Positions 8,396 through 19,170 of a DNA stretch of 64,000 bases are shown one piece after another (the stretch's first letter is position 1; each line of letters starts with the position of its first letter). The translations under genes were made by a program, and so were the position numbers. Under the pieces are notes generated by a model. That model made no database searches. It saw only the letters and a list, made by a program, of their open reading frames with translations, and was not told the DNA's origin. This stretch comes from Pseudomonas sp. RIT-PI-S (lineage in GTDB: Bacteria > Pseudomonadota > Gammaproteobacteria > Pseudomonadales > Pseudomonadaceae), in NCBI RefSeq assembly GCF_025642975.1, contig NZ_JANZKJ010000006.1, forward strand, positions 186,001 through 250,000, in the 5' to 3' direction.

Positions 8396-8983
8396 TCATT
8401 GCTGCGACAGTTTCTGCCCGATGGTCGGGTCCTTGAACAACCGGGTCAGCGCGTCGCTAAGCACGTCGCTCACCAGCTTGGTGTTGGTCTCCTGGTTCGG
8501 CGCCATGCCGAAGCGCTGGTTCAAGGAAGCGTTGTAACGCCCGCTATAGCGGCCGCTGGAGTTCTGCACGTCGGCGCGGAAGGTGGCGCTAATGGTTGCC
8601 TCGGTGACGTACATGTTGTCCTTCGGCGATTGATACTTGAGGTCCGCCAGCGTCACGGTCAGCTGCGGCGCGTTATAAGCACTGGCATTCGGGGTGAAGC
8701 CCAGCAGCCGAACGGCAGCTTCGGCCTGGGCTTGCAGCTTGGGCAGCACGTCGGCACCGTTGACCGACACCGCGCTGGTTTCCGGGTACAGGCCGCCGCG
8801 GGTGCCCAGGGTCGGCGAGGCGCGGCCATCGACCACGCGAACCACCACAGGTTGCCCCTGGCCTACTGGCGCCAGTTGCTCGGTAATTTTTGGTTGCGGA
8901 TTCAGCTGCTGGGGGCTGTTGGCACAGCCGGCCAATGTCAAGGCAGATGCGGCGATCAAACCGAACAACAGGCGAGGCAACAT
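8396..8983 (-). CDS. yajG: YajG family lipoprotein
   Basis: A 195-residue lipoprotein. The signal peptide ends in the lipobox LAGC (LTLAGCANSPQQL), then comes a YajG-like domain with VVVRVVDGRASPTLGTRG and NAPQLTVTLADLKYQ. The family is a conserved outer-membrane-directed lipoprotein of unknown function; some members affect cell-wall turnover. GGAG lies eight bases before the ATG. It is transcribed alone and ends at the terminator at 8310-8335. Confidence 0.82.
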   Translation of the reverse strand: MLPRLLFGLIAASALTLAGCANSPQQLNPQPKITEQLAPVGQGQPVVVRVVDGRASPTLGTRGGLYPETSAVSVNGADVLPKLQAQAEAAVRLLGFTPNASAYNAPQLTVTLADLKYQSPKDNMYVTEATISATFRADVQNSSGRYSGRYNASLNQRFGMAPNQETNTKLVSDVLSDALTRLFKDPTIGQKLSQQ

Positions 8984-9710
8984 GCGCGAGATCTCCAGAA
9001 TAAAAACGAAGCGGCAGTATAACGGAACGCCATTATCTGCTCATCAAAAGGACGGCGTACTTTCCTGCGAGGCTTCAAGACCTGCCGCAACGGGATGTTA
9101 TTCGGACATCGCGCAAGTTTTGCCGGTTCCAGGAGCATTTTCCCCAGTTTGGCCGCTATAATCTCGCCCCGATTATAAGGACGTCTCCTGATCGGGCCCT
9201 GCAGCTTTGCCGACGCAACTTGTCGCTTCCAGCCGCGCCGACGGAGAGGCCTCCATCAGGTCAGCGGCGCGGTGTGCCTGCACTGTGCCGCTAACCCTCG
9301 GGGCTTCGCCAACCAGCTTCGCGGCGAACCTCACTTTGAGGTTTACGACTCCAAAAGAGCGTGAAAAACAACGGTTTTCACAACTTCACGAGAGTGTGGC
9401 GAGCAAAAACATGAATAACATTGCGTCAGCAATCAAAGCCTTAACGCCCCCGTTCCAGTCATCGCGCCGGGGTATCGCCTACCGGTGATCCTCTCTCGTC
9501 GCCACCCCCCGACCATTGGTCTATTGCCCCTGGCCTGCGCGCATGCGTTCATGGGCACACCATCGGTAGCGGGACACGCGGCGGCGCGAGCGCAGAAAAA
9601 TCGGCCAAGGTGATTCGCTCACGGCTGTTACCTCGCCCAACGGCGGGCTCAGCGGAGCAACCCGGATCCCTGGCTGTCTATTTGATGCAGAAGATTTTGG
9701 AGATGCGTTA
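8984..9710 (+). promoter_or_regulatory. Long leader and promoter region upstream of mqo
   Basis: This 727-base stretch holds no large gene. A perfect TATAAT lies at 9157-9162 in GCCGCTATAATCTCG, an rRNA-like -10 context. Downstream are a hairpin with 7-base arms AACCTCA/TGAGGTT (9327-9343) and a second with GTGAAAA/TTTTCAC (9361-9381). A 25-codon open frame starts at 9411. The part nearest the yajG start must also hold that gene's minus-strand promoter. Some 550 bases from the -10 to mqo is long for an untranslated leader; an RNA gene or regulatory leader is possible. Confidence 0.5.
9411..9488 (+). CDS. Possible 25-residue leader peptide
   Basis: A short frame MNNIASAIKALTPPFQSSRR ending GIAYR follows the two hairpins in the mqo leader. 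It lacks a strong Shine-Dalgarno, but its composition (Ala/Ile/Ser, PP pair, basic end) differs from the surrounding region. It could be a regulatory leader peptide or chance. No homologue is recalled. Confidence 0.25.
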   Translation: MNNIASAIKALTPPFQSSRRGIAYR

Positions 9711-11222
9711 ATGGCGCAGAACGAAGCAGTCGACGTAGTACTGGTGGGGGCTGGCATCATGAGTGCCACCTTGGCGGTACTGCTCAAGGAGCTCGACCCA
9801 GGGCTCCGGCTGGAAGTGGTCGAGGCAATGGATTCCGGCGCGGCGGAGAGTTCCAACCCTTGGAACAACGCAGGCACCGGGCATGCAGGGCTGTGCGAAC
9901 TGAACTACACGCCGCAAGCGGCAGACGGTTCCATCGACATCAAGAAAGCCGTGCAGATCAACACCCAGTTCGAGGTCTCGAAGCAGTTCTGGGCCTACTT
10001 GATGGGCAAGGGCGCGTTCAGCTCACCGAAAGCCTTCATCAATCCAGTGCCGCACCTGAGCTATGTGGCCGATAGCGGCATTGCGTTCCTGAAGAAACGC
10101 TACGAGAGCCTCAAGCCACACCATGCCTTCGCAGACATGGAATACACCGAGGACCACGCCAAGCTGGTCGAGTGGATGCCATTGATGATGGATGGCCGCC
10201 CCACCAGCGAACGCCTGGCTGCCACGCGCGTGGCCAAGGGTACGGACGTCAACTTCGGCGCCTTGACCAACCTGCTGCTCGGCCATCTGGGCAAGGCGGG
10301 CGATGCACAGGTCAAGTATTCGAAGAAAGTCACCGGCCTGACTCGTCGCCAAGGCGGCTGGACGGTGGACGTCAAAGACGTGCACAGCGGCCATACCCGC
10401 CAGCTGGATGCTCGCTTCGTGTTCCTCGGCGCTGGCGGCGCGGCGCTGCCGTTGTTGCAGCTGTCAGGCATCGAAGAGAGCAAGGGCTTTGGCGGCTTCC
10501 CGGTGAGCGGCCAGTGGCTGCGATGCGACAACCCGGAGATCGTCGAGCGCCATCAGGCCAAGGTGTATAGCCAGGCCGCCGTCGGCTCGCCGCCAATGTC
10601 GGTACCGCACTTGGATACGCGCGTAGTGGACGGCAAGAAATCTCTGCTGTTCGGGCCGTATGCCGGCTTCACTACCAAGTTCCTCAAGCACGGCTCACTG
10701 ATGGACCTGCCCCTTTCGGTACGCTTGGGCAACATCGGCCCAATGCTGGCGGTTGCCCGGGACAACATGGACCTGACCCGCTATCTGGTCAGTGAAGTGA
10801 TGCAGTCGATGGAGCAACGGCTCGAGTCCCTGCGCCGCTTCTATCCACAAGCCAAGGCCGAGGACTGGCGCCTGGAAGTGGCTGGCCAGCGGGTGCAGAT
10901 CATTAAGAAGGACCCGAAAAAGGGCGGCGTGTTGCAGTTTGGCACCGAGCTGGTGTCGGCCCGGGACGGGTCGCTCGCGGCATTGCTGGGCGCAAGCCCT
11001 GGGGCATCCGTGACGGTATCGATCATGCTGGAATTGATCGAGCGCTGCTTCCCCGAGCAATACCGATCCGAGGCCTGGACCGCCAAGCTCAAGGAAATTT
11101 TCCCGGCACGGGAAAAAGCCCTGGCAACCGATGCAGCCCTGTACCGTGAGGTGTTCGATCGCAGCAACGCGCAGCTGGAACTGGCCCCTGCGGGCGAGAC
11201 TGAAGGCGAGCGTTACGCCTGA
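9711..11222 (+). CDS. mqo: Malate:quinone oxidoreductase
   Basis: A 503-residue FAD enzyme of the inner-membrane face that oxidises malate to oxaloacetate and passes electrons to quinone, bypassing NAD-dependent malate dehydrogenase in the TCA cycle. [20 protein letters not shown] is the N-terminal dinucleotide-binding motif. [20 protein letters not shown] and the C-terminal [20 protein letters not shown] are characteristic of Mqo. Length is usual. TTGGAG is upstream of the ATG. It is convergent with the PA4642-like gene across a GC hairpin. Pseudomonas often carries more than one mqo paralogue. Confidence 0.95.
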   Translation: MAQNEAVDVVLVGAGIMSATLAVLLKELDPGLRLEVVEAMDSGAAESSNPWNNAGTGHAGLCELNYTPQAADGSIDIKKAVQINTQFEVSKQFWAYLMGKGAFSSPKAFINPVPHLSYVADSGIAFLKKRYESLKPHHAFADMEYTEDHAKLVEWMPLMMDGRPTSERLAATRVAKGTDVNFGALTNLLLGHLGKAGDAQVKYSKKVTGLTRRQGGWTVDVKDVHSGHTRQLDARFVFLGAGGAALPLLQLSGIEESKGFGGFPVSGQWLRCDNPEIVERHQAKVYSQAAVGSPPMSVPHLDTRVVDGKKSLLFGPYAGFTTKFLKHGSLMDLPLSVRLGNIGPMLAVARDNMDLTRYLVSEVMQSMEQRLESLRRFYPQAKAEDWRLEVAGQRVQIIKKDPKKGGVLQFGTELVSARDGSLAALLGASPGASVTVSIMLELIERCFPEQYRSEAWTAKLKEIFPAREKALATDAALYREVFDRSNAQLELAPAGETEGERYA

Positions 11223-11237
11223 TCGCTCAGGTAGCCT

Positions 11238-11267
11238 GCCTCGCCTTCGCCGCCGGCAAGGCGAGGC
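11238..11267. terminator. Convergent hairpin after mqo
   Basis: Perfect 10-base arms GCCTCGCCTT (11238-11247) and AAGGCGAGGC (11258-11267) lie between mqo and a convergent gene. No T-run follows, so efficiency is uncertain. Confidence 0.5.
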
Positions 11268-11281
11268 GCCCGCCAATGCCG

Positions 11282-11572
11282 TCAGGCGTTGGCGGCTTGT
11301 TGAATGATGGCGATGTATTCCTGAGCGTTGCGCTGGTCTTGAATCTGGGCAATGAAATCCTGCCCCTTCGCATCTTTTGCATGCAGGTCGTAGCCGGCTT
11401 CGATAAAGAAGGCCACGAAGCGCTCGAAGTCATCTATCCGCAAGCCACGGTACGCCTTCACCAGCTTATGCAAGGACGGCGGAGTATCGTCGGCCGGTTC
11501 TACCGCCAGGAACAGCTTGATCTGTTCATCACCGATCTCATCCCCGATCACCTGCTGTTTGTCTTTACGCAT
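11282..11572 (-). CDS. PA4642-like conserved hypothetical protein
   Basis: A 96-residue acidic soluble protein, MRKDKQQVIGDEIGDEQIKL onward, rich in ankyrin-like phrases (AYRGLRIDDFERFVAFFIEA, GYDLHAKDAKGQDFI). It resembles the uncharacterised P. aeruginosa protein PA4642, which likewise lies beside mqo. A GTG at 11584 is also in frame, but AAGG abuts it and fits the ATG at 11572 better. Function unknown. Confidence 0.75.
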   Translation of the reverse strand: MRKDKQQVIGDEIGDEQIKLFLAVEPADDTPPSLHKLVKAYRGLRIDDFERFVAFFIEAGYDLHAKDAKGQDFIAQIQDQRNAQEYIAIIQQAANA

Positions 11573-11634
11573 CTGCCTGCTCACCTTGTGGATAACCCGA
11601 GGCCGGGCAGTTTACCCCCCTGCCTCCTTGCCAC

Positions 11635-12108
11635 TCAACGCGCCTTGATGCTGCCGGTGTGCACATCTGCCCAAACATGGCCATTGGGGTAGGTAAGGAA
11701 CTGCACATACACCGGGTCGTTACGCAGCATGTCCATCAACACCCGGTATTGAGCCAGCGGGTAAGTCAAAGTGAGGGTGCTGTTTTCTTCATCGAGCGTC
11801 GGCCGCTTTAGGCTTTTGCTTTCCGCATCGAAGGTAATGAAAACCTGGGTAAGGCTGCCCCCTTTGTTCAGGGGCTTGCCCTTGAGCCGCAGGGTGACCG
11901 GCGCGGTCACCGGAATCGGTTGCTGGTTGGACAACCGCTGGTTGCCCGCCACCAGGGAAAATTCCGTCACTTGCAGCAGCAATTGCTGGTCTGGAGTGCC
12001 GCCGCGCAGCCCCTGCTCGTCGGGTGGAAGGTACTGTTCGTGCATGGGCGCGGCGGCCAATGGGAGGGAACAGGCGAGCAGTATCAGGGCAGGAAAAACA
12101 TAGCGCAT
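11635..12108 (-). CDS. Hypothetical secreted/periplasmic protein
   Basis: A 157-residue protein with an N-terminal signal peptide (MRYVFPALILLACSLPLAAA) and probable cleavage after AAA. The mature part is predicted beta-rich (LLLQVTEFSLVAGNQRL, PVTLRLKGKPLNKGG, STLTLTYPLAQYRVL). No catalytic motif is visible. The start at 12108 was chosen for the signal peptide and a GGAG upstream. It stands alone between the PA4642-like gene and hpt. Confidence 0.65.
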   Translation of the reverse strand: MRYVFPALILLACSLPLAAAPMHEQYLPPDEQGLRGGTPDQQLLLQVTEFSLVAGNQRLSNQQPIPVTAPVTLRLKGKPLNKGGSLTQVFITFDAESKSLKRPTLDEENSTLTLTYPLAQYRVLMDMLRNDPVYVQFLTYPNGHVWADVHTGSIKAR

Positions 12109-12192
12109 GGCGGGCTCCAGGGCGTGGCCCGCCAATGTAACACCAACCGGCTACGGGGAAATCCCTTGACTGGCTGGCACTAGGTAAATGGC

Positions 12193-12750
12193 TTACAGCC
12201 CCTTTACCGCATAGATTCCAGCGGCATTGCGCCAGTAGCCTTTGTAGTCCATGCCATAGCCGAAGATATAGCGGTCTTCGCAAGGCAGGCCCACGAAGTC
12301 GGCTTTCAGGTCCGGGCTGGCCTTGCGGTCGTGCTGCTTATCGATCAGCACGGCGGTGTGCACCGCGCTGGCGCCGGCGTGGTGGCAGAAATCAATGATC
12401 GCGCTAAGGGTATGACCTTCGTCGAGGATGTCATCGATGATCAGTACATCGCGGTCGATGAAGGAGATTTCCGGCTTGGCTTTCCAGAACAGGTCGCCGC
12501 CACGGGTTTCGTTGCGGTACCGGGTCGCATGGAGGTAGCTGGCCTCCAGGGGGAAGTCCAGATGCGTGAGCAGTTTGCCGGCGAAAATCAGCCCGCCATT
12601 CATTACGCAGAACACAACCGGGTTACGGTCAGCCAACTGCGCGCAGATCTGTTCACCAACACGGGCAATCGCGGCATCCAGCTCAGCTTCGGTGTAAAGG
12701 CAATCGGCTTCGCGCATGACTTGACGAATATGCTCGAGATCAGCGGACAT
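12193..12750 (-). CDS. hpt: Hypoxanthine-guanine phosphoribosyltransferase
   Basis: A 185-residue type I phosphoribosyltransferase that salvages hypoxanthine and guanine to IMP and GMP using PRPP. The PRPP-binding motif is DVLIIDDILDEGHTLSAI (near residue 100). The catalytic flexible-loop region carries TRYRNETRGGD, and the C-terminal FGYGMDYKGYWRN is the purine-binding/Mg segment. It is divergent from upp (uracil salvage), so the two nucleobase-salvage functions share a 151-base control region. Confidence 0.93.
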   Translation of the reverse strand: MSADLEHIRQVMREADCLYTEAELDAAIARVGEQICAQLADRNPVVFCVMNGGLIFAGKLLTHLDFPLEASYLHATRYRNETRGGDLFWKAKPEISFIDRDVLIIDDILDEGHTLSAIIDFCHHAGASAVHTAVLIDKQHDRKASPDLKADFVGLPCEDRYIFGYGMDYKGYWRNAAGIYAVKGL

Positions 12751-12820
12751 GGCGCTCTCCAGGGGGGTTCCGGGTAAAAGGCGGCAAAGGTACGCACCTG
12801 GGCGAAACGAATCAAGCGTT

Positions 12821-12864
12821 TCTGGACTAACGTCCAGACAGCAGGCTGTGGATAGATTAATCTA
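12821..12864. promoter_or_regulatory. Paired inverted repeats in the hpt-upp control region
   Basis: TCTGGAC-TAAC-GTCCAGA (12821-12838) and the perfect palindrome TAGATTAATCTA (12853-12864) lie in the divergent gap, 38-81 bases before upp. They could be an operator or a transcript hairpin. No known regulator site is recognised. Confidence 0.35.
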
Positions 12865-12901
12865 CCGCGCATTTTTCTGACCGCCCCGGAGACGTTTTCC
12901 T

Positions 12902-13540
12902 ATGCCCATCCGCGAAATCCGCCACCCGTTGATCCGCCACAAGCTTGGCCTGATGCGCCGTGCCGATATCAGCACCAAGAATTTTCGCGAACTCGCACAG
13001 GAAGTAGGTGCGCTGCTGACCTATGAAGCGACCAAGGACCTGCCGCTGGAAACCTATGAAATCGAAGGCTGGTGTGGGCCGGTGCAGGTTGAAAAGATCG
13101 CTGGCAAGAAGATCACTGTAGTCCCGATTTTGCGCGCTGGTATCGGCATGCTCGATGGCGTGCTCAGCCTGATCCCCGGCGCCAAGGTGAGCGCGGTAGG
13201 CGTTGCCCGTAACGAGGAAACCCTGCAAGCCCACACCTACCTGGAAAAACTGGTGACCGGAATCGAATCGCGCCTGGCAATGATCATTGACCCCATGCTG
13301 GCCACCGGCGGTTCCATGGTCGCCACCATCGACCTGCTGAAAAAAGCGGGCTGCCGGGACATTCGTGCCATGGTGCTGGTTGCCGCGCCCGAAGGTATTG
13401 CCGCGGTCGAGCAGGCCCACCCCGACGTGCAGATCTACACCGCGTCCATCGACCAGCAGTTGAATGAAAACGGCTACATCATCCCTGGCCTTGGCGATGC
13501 CGGTGACAAGATTTTCGGTACCAAGCAGAAGGACGCCTGA
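12902..13540 (+). CDS. upp: Uracil phosphoribosyltransferase
   Basis: A 212-residue enzyme converting uracil plus PRPP to [23 protein letters not shown] is the typical N-terminus. [20 protein letters not shown] (near residue 130) is the PRPP-binding motif, and the C-terminal [17 protein letters not shown] is diagnostic of Upp. GGAG lies upstream. It is followed after two bases by the uracil permease gene, forming a uptake-plus-salvage operon. Confidence 0.96.
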   Translation: MPIREIRHPLIRHKLGLMRRADISTKNFRELAQEVGALLTYEATKDLPLETYEIEGWCGPVQVEKIAGKKITVVPILRAGIGMLDGVLSLIPGAKVSAVGVARNEETLQAHTYLEKLVTGIESRLAMIIDPMLATGGSMVATIDLLKKAGCRDIRAMVLVAAPEGIAAVEQAHPDVQIYTASIDQQLNENGYIIPGLGDAGDKIFGTKQKDA

Positions 13541-13542
13541 GC

Positions 13543-14787
13543 ATGCGGGACGAATTCAACGACCCGCTTTGGCGCCAGGTGTTGTCTGGCGCGCAGATGC
13601 TCTTCGTCGCCTTCGGCGCATTGGTGCTGATGCCACTGATTACCGGCCTGGACCCCAACGTGGCGCTGTTCACCGCGGGGCTCGGCACGCTGCTGTTCCA
13701 ACTGGTGACCGGTCGCCAAGTCCCGGTGTTCCTGGCATCGAGCTTCGCGTTCATTACCCCGATCATCCTTGCCAAGGGGCAGTTCGGCCTCGCCGCGACC
13801 ATGGGTGGGGTAATGGCCGCGGGCTTCGTGTACACCTTCCTCGGCCTTGCGGTGAAAATCAAAGGCACCGGGTTTATCGACCGCCTGCTGCCGCCGGTGG
13901 TCATTGGCCCGGTGATCATCGCGATCGGCCTGGCGATGGCGCCGATTGCCGCCAACATGGCCATGGGCAAGGCGGGCGACGGTACCGAGTTGATCCCCTA
14001 TCGAACCGCCATGTTGATTTCCATGCCGGCGTTGCTGACCACGCTGATCGTGGCGGTGTTTGGCCGCGGCATCTTCCGTTTGGTGCCGATCATCGCTGGG
14101 GTGCTGGTCGGGTTCGCGCTTGCGTTCTGGTTTGGTGTGGTGAACACCGCGCAAATCGCCGCGGCGCCTTGGCTAGGTATCCCGCACTTCACCGCCCCGG
14201 AATTCAACCTGCAGGCGATCCTGTTCATCGTGCCTGTGGCGCTGGCACCGGCGATCGAGCACATCGGCGGGGTGATTGCGGTAGGCAGCGTGACCGGCCG
14301 CGATTACCTGCGCACGCCGGGCCTGCACCGCACCTTGCTCGGTGACGGCCTTGCCACTACCGCCGCCGGCCTGTTCGGCGGCCCGCCCAACACTACCTAC
14401 GCCGAAGTGACCGGGGCGGTGATGCTGACCAAGAACTACAACCCGAAAATCATGACCTGGGCTGCAGTGTTCGCCATCAGCCTGGCGTTCATCGGCAAGT
14501 TCGGCGCCCTGCTGCAAAGCATCCCGGTGCCGGTGATGGGGGGCATTCTGTGCCTGTTGTTCGGCTCGATCGCGGCGGTGGGCATGAACACCCTTATTCG
14601 CCATCAAGTCGACCTGAGCGAAGCGCGAAACCTGGTCATCGTTTCCGTGACACTGGTGTTTGGCATCGGCGGCGTACTGATCGGAACCGGCCCCGGCCCA
14701 AGCGACTTCGGCCTCAAGGGCATCGCCTTGTGTGCGCTGGTGGCCATTGCCTTGAACCTGCTGTTACCCAGACGCCGCGATGCTTGA
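13543..14787 (+). CDS. uraA: Uracil/xanthine permease (NCS2 family)
   Basis: A 414-residue polytopic inner-membrane nucleobase symporter with about 14 hydrophobic segments. The NCS2 hallmarks PVFLASSFAFITPIILA, the acidic substrate-site segment PVALAPAIEHIGGVIAVG, and TTYAEVTGAVMLTKNYNP are all present. Position directly after upp (two-base gap) indicates uracil uptake. Regulation is presumably shared with upp. Confidence 0.93.
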   Translation: MRDEFNDPLWRQVLSGAQMLFVAFGALVLMPLITGLDPNVALFTAGLGTLLFQLVTGRQVPVFLASSFAFITPIILAKGQFGLAATMGGVMAAGFVYTFLGLAVKIKGTGFIDRLLPPVVIGPVIIAIGLAMAPIAANMAMGKAGDGTELIPYRTAMLISMPALLTTLIVAVFGRGIFRLVPIIAGVLVGFALAFWFGVVNTAQIAAAPWLGIPHFTAPEFNLQAILFIVPVALAPAIEHIGGVIAVGSVTGRDYLRTPGLHRTLLGDGLATTAAGLFGGPPNTTYAEVTGAVMLTKNYNPKIMTWAAVFAISLAFIGKFGALLQSIPVPVMGGILCLLFGSIAAVGMNTLIRHQVDLSEARNLVIVSVTLVFGIGGVLIGTGPGPSDFGLKGIALCALVAIALNLLLPRRRDA

Positions 14788-14813
14788 TCCCCGGCGGCGT
14801 TGCCACGGGTCGC

Positions 14814-14927
14814 TGTAGGCGATTCATGGTTGCCCGCGGGCCAACCCGCAGCGGCGCGGCTTGCCGGCGACAGGCGCATACGGAGCTGCGCCCGATCACG
14901 GTCAAGCCCGGCTGCTACGGCCCTGGC
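14814..14927. repeat. Copy A of a ~115-bp inverted-repeat intergenic element
   Basis: This stretch between uraA and hemH is clearly related to two tandem copies at 43990-44222. Shared blocks include GTAGG, GGTTGCCCGC, AACCCGCAGC, GCGGCTTGCCGGCGACAGGC and CAAGCCCGGCTGCT. The arms GCAGC..GCGGCTTGCC and a diverged complement near the other end make it a large imperfect inverted repeat, like a paired REP/BIME element. Confidence 0.7.
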
Positions 14928-14936
14928 GCCAGCCCC

Positions 14937-15959
14937 CTACCGGGGCAACGCCTCGCACAGGCCGGTGAGTGCATCGGCCCATTGCGGGTTGTCATTCAAG
15001 CAAGGCACCAGGACCAACTCCTCCCCCCCAGCCTCACGGAACTGCTCGGCCCCGCGGATGCCGATTTCTTCCAGGGTTTCGATACAGTCGGCCACGAACG
15101 CCGGGCACATCACCAACAGCCGCTTGACCCCCTGCGCAGCGAGGGCGTCCAGGCGCGCGTCGGTATAGGGCTCGATCCATTTGTTCTTGCCCAGCCGAGA
15201 CTGAAACGATACCGACCACTTGCCATCCGGCAGCCCCATCTGTTCGGCGAAGGCCTGGGCGGTGCGAATGCACTGGCCGCGATAACACACTGCTCGTTCC
15301 GCCGGCGAGGCGTCGCGGCAGCAGTCGGCATCGGTCAGGCAGTGCCGGCTGCCCTTGGGCAGGCGTTTTTTGATATGGCTTTCCGGTAGGCCATGAAAGC
15401 TCAACAACAAGTGGTCGAAGTCATGCTCCAGCCAGGGGCGAGCACTGGCAACCAAGGCCTCGATATAGCTGGGCTGGTGATAGAACGGTGGCAGCACCTT
15501 CAGGGTGAGCTTAAGCCCCTCCTCGGCCACGACCTTGCGGGCGACTTCCAGTGCCGTAGTCACGGTGCTGTCGGCAAACTGCGGGTACAGCGGCGCCAAG
15601 GTGATGGTTTGCATCCCACGAGCGGCCAGGTCGCGCAACGCGCCCTCGATGGAGGGTTCGCCATAGCGCATGGCAATCTCCACTGGGCCGTGCGCCCAAC
15701 GCGGGGCCATTTGTGCCTGTAAGCGGCGGGTCAATTCGATCAGCGGCGAGCCTTGGTCCCACCAGATAGATGCATAAGCATGGGCTGATTGCTCGGGCCG
15801 CTTGAGCAAGATCAGCGACACCAGCAACCGTCGCAGCGGCCAGGGAATGTCGATGACGTAAGGGTCCATCAGGAACTGGTTGAGATAGCGCCGCACCGCT
15901 TCGACTTCAGTCGAAGCAGGAGAACCCAAATTGATCAGCAGCAGTGCGTGGTTGGTCAT
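14937..15959 (-). CDS. hemH: Ferrochelatase
   Basis: A 340-residue enzyme that inserts Fe2+ into protoporphyrin IX, the last step of heme synthesis. [20 protein letters not shown] is the typical start. [20 protein letters not shown] contains the conserved metal-site His, and [18 protein letters not shown] and [17 protein letters not shown] are signature blocks, the last with the conserved Glu region. It is followed by copy A of the repeat. The SDR gene lies 15 bases upstream on the same strand, so the two are probably co-transcribed. Confidence 0.95.
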   Translation of the reverse strand: MTNHALLLINLGSPASTEVEAVRRYLNQFLMDPYVIDIPWPLRRLLVSLILLKRPEQSAHAYASIWWDQGSPLIELTRRLQAQMAPRWAHGPVEIAMRYGEPSIEGALRDLAARGMQTITLAPLYPQFADSTVTTALEVARKVVAEEGLKLTLKVLPPFYHQPSYIEALVASARPWLEHDFDHLLLSFHGLPESHIKKRLPKGSRHCLTDADCCRDASPAERAVCYRGQCIRTAQAFAEQMGLPDGKWSVSFQSRLGKNKWIEPYTDARLDALAAQGVKRLLVMCPAFVADCIETLEEIGIRGAEQFREAGGEELVLVPCLNDNPQWADALTGLCEALPR

Positions 15960-15974
15960 GCGTCGTCCTAAAAT

Positions 15975-18065
<2,091 letters not shown>

Positions 18066-18081
18066 GGTCCTCGCTCCGCTG

Positions 18082-18097
18082 CGCCCGCCGGCGGGCG
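18082..18097 (+). terminator. GC palindrome after the FAD oxidoreductase gene
   Basis: A perfect 16-base palindrome, CGCCCGCC followed by GGCGGGCG, starts 17 bases after the stop codon. There is no T-run; it may partly separate this gene from the next transcription unit or protect the 3' end. Confidence 0.35.
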
Positions 18098-18134
18098 TGA
18101 TTGGCAACTTTCGGTGGAACCTATGGCCGGGCTG

Positions 18135-18161
18135 CTGTACAAACTCAGTAGCCTGTACAAT
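18135..18161 (+). promoter_or_regulatory. Candidate MerR/LitR-type operator-promoter of the photolyase operon
   Basis: Two identical CTGTACAA octamers lie 18 bases apart (18135-18142 and 18153-18160), 17 bases before the DUF523/DUF1722 start. The second overlaps a possible -10 TACAAT (18156-18161). MerR/CarH-family regulators typically bind within their promoters, and the operon encodes one. Binding is inference. Confidence 0.5.
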
Positions 18162-18177
18162 TTTCTTCGAGGTAGCC

Positions 18178-19167
18178 ATGCGGGAGTGCCCTTCTTCCGA
18201 CCTTCCGGCCTTGCCCGAGGGTTTCCGCCCCAAGCTTGCAATCAGCGCCTGCCTGATCGGTGAAGAGGTCCGCTATAACGGCGGGCACAAGGCGTCGCAG
18301 TTCTGCACCCGGGTATTGGCCGAGCACGTGGACTTCGTACCGGTTTGCCCTGAAGTCGCCGTCGGTCTCGGTGTTCCGCGCCAGCCCATACGGCTTGTAG
18401 GCGATGCCGCCCAGCCACGGGCACTGGGCAGCGTGACGCCTTCGCTGGACGTCACAGCGCCACTGGCTGAATACGGTGAGCGGATGGCCGCCTCGCTGAG
18501 CGGCGTGTCAGGCTATATTTTCATGCATAAATCCCCCTCCTGCGGCCTGGAGCGGGTAAAGGTTTACCGCGAAGACGGCGTGCCGGGCCCGGACGGCGGC
18601 CGCGGGCTATATGCACAGGCCTTCTGCGCAGCGCGCCCAGATCTTCCCGTGGAAGAAGACGGCCGTTTGTGTGATCCGGTGTTGCGGGAGAACTTTCTCG
18701 TGCGAGTTTACGCCTACGCTCAATGGCAACACTTGCTCGCTCACGGCTTGACCAAGGGCAGGCTGCTGGCCTTCCACGCACGGTACAAATATCAACTTAT
18801 GGCCAACCACCCTCAGCACTATAAAACCCTCGGCCGTTTGCTGGGGTCCATGGGCCGTGACCAAGCAGAGACAATCGCCCCGCACTATTTCAGCGCTCTC
18901 ATGGCAGCACTGAGCCGCTGTGCGACCCGAGGGACCCACAGCAACGTGCTCCAGCATATCGCCGGGTACTTGCGAGGTTCGCTGGACCGCGCAGGCCGCC
19001 AGGAGCTGGAACAGCTCATTGCCCAATACCGCAACGGCGTGGTTCCACTGGTGGTGCCGCTGACGCTTCTCAAGCATCTGTTCCGGCTTTATCCGCATCC
19101 CTACATCGCCGGCCAGGTCTACCTGCAGCCACACCCTGAAACCCTCAGCCTACGCAACGCGATCTGA
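18178..19167 (+). CDS. DUF523 + DUF1722 protein (YbgA-like)
   Basis: A 329-residue two-domain protein. The N-terminal DUF523 part has ISACLIGEEVRYNGGHK, CPEVAVGLGVPRQPIRLVG and MHKSPSCGLERVKVY, with conserved Cys residues. The C-terminal DUF1722 part contains LLAFHARYKYQLMANHPQHY. The fusion is common beside photolyase genes in Gammaproteobacteria, and YbgA is adjacent to phr in E. coli. Recent work ties DUF523 proteins to 2-thiouracil desulfidation, though that need not apply here. The ATG at 18178 has a GAGG upstream. First gene of the operon with the MerR gene and phrB. Confidence 0.85.
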   Translation: MRECPSSDLPALPEGFRPKLAISACLIGEEVRYNGGHKASQFCTRVLAEHVDFVPVCPEVAVGLGVPRQPIRLVGDAAQPRALGSVTPSLDVTAPLAEYGERMAASLSGVSGYIFMHKSPSCGLERVKVYREDGVPGPDGGRGLYAQAFCAARPDLPVEEDGRLCDPVLRENFLVRVYAYAQWQHLLAHGLTKGRLLAFHARYKYQLMANHPQHYKTLGRLLGSMGRDQAETIAPHYFSALMAALSRCATRGTHSNVLQHIAGYLRGSLDRAGRQELEQLIAQYRNGVVPLVVPLTLLKHLFRLYPHPYIAGQVYLQPHPETLSLRNAI

Positions 19168-19170
19168 TCA

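Noticed and set aside
9207..9488. 93-codon frame in the mqo leader
   Set aside because: The upstream part has no ribosome-binding site, crosses two perfect hairpins and shows no protein-like pattern; only the last 25 codons are kept as a low-confidence leader peptide.
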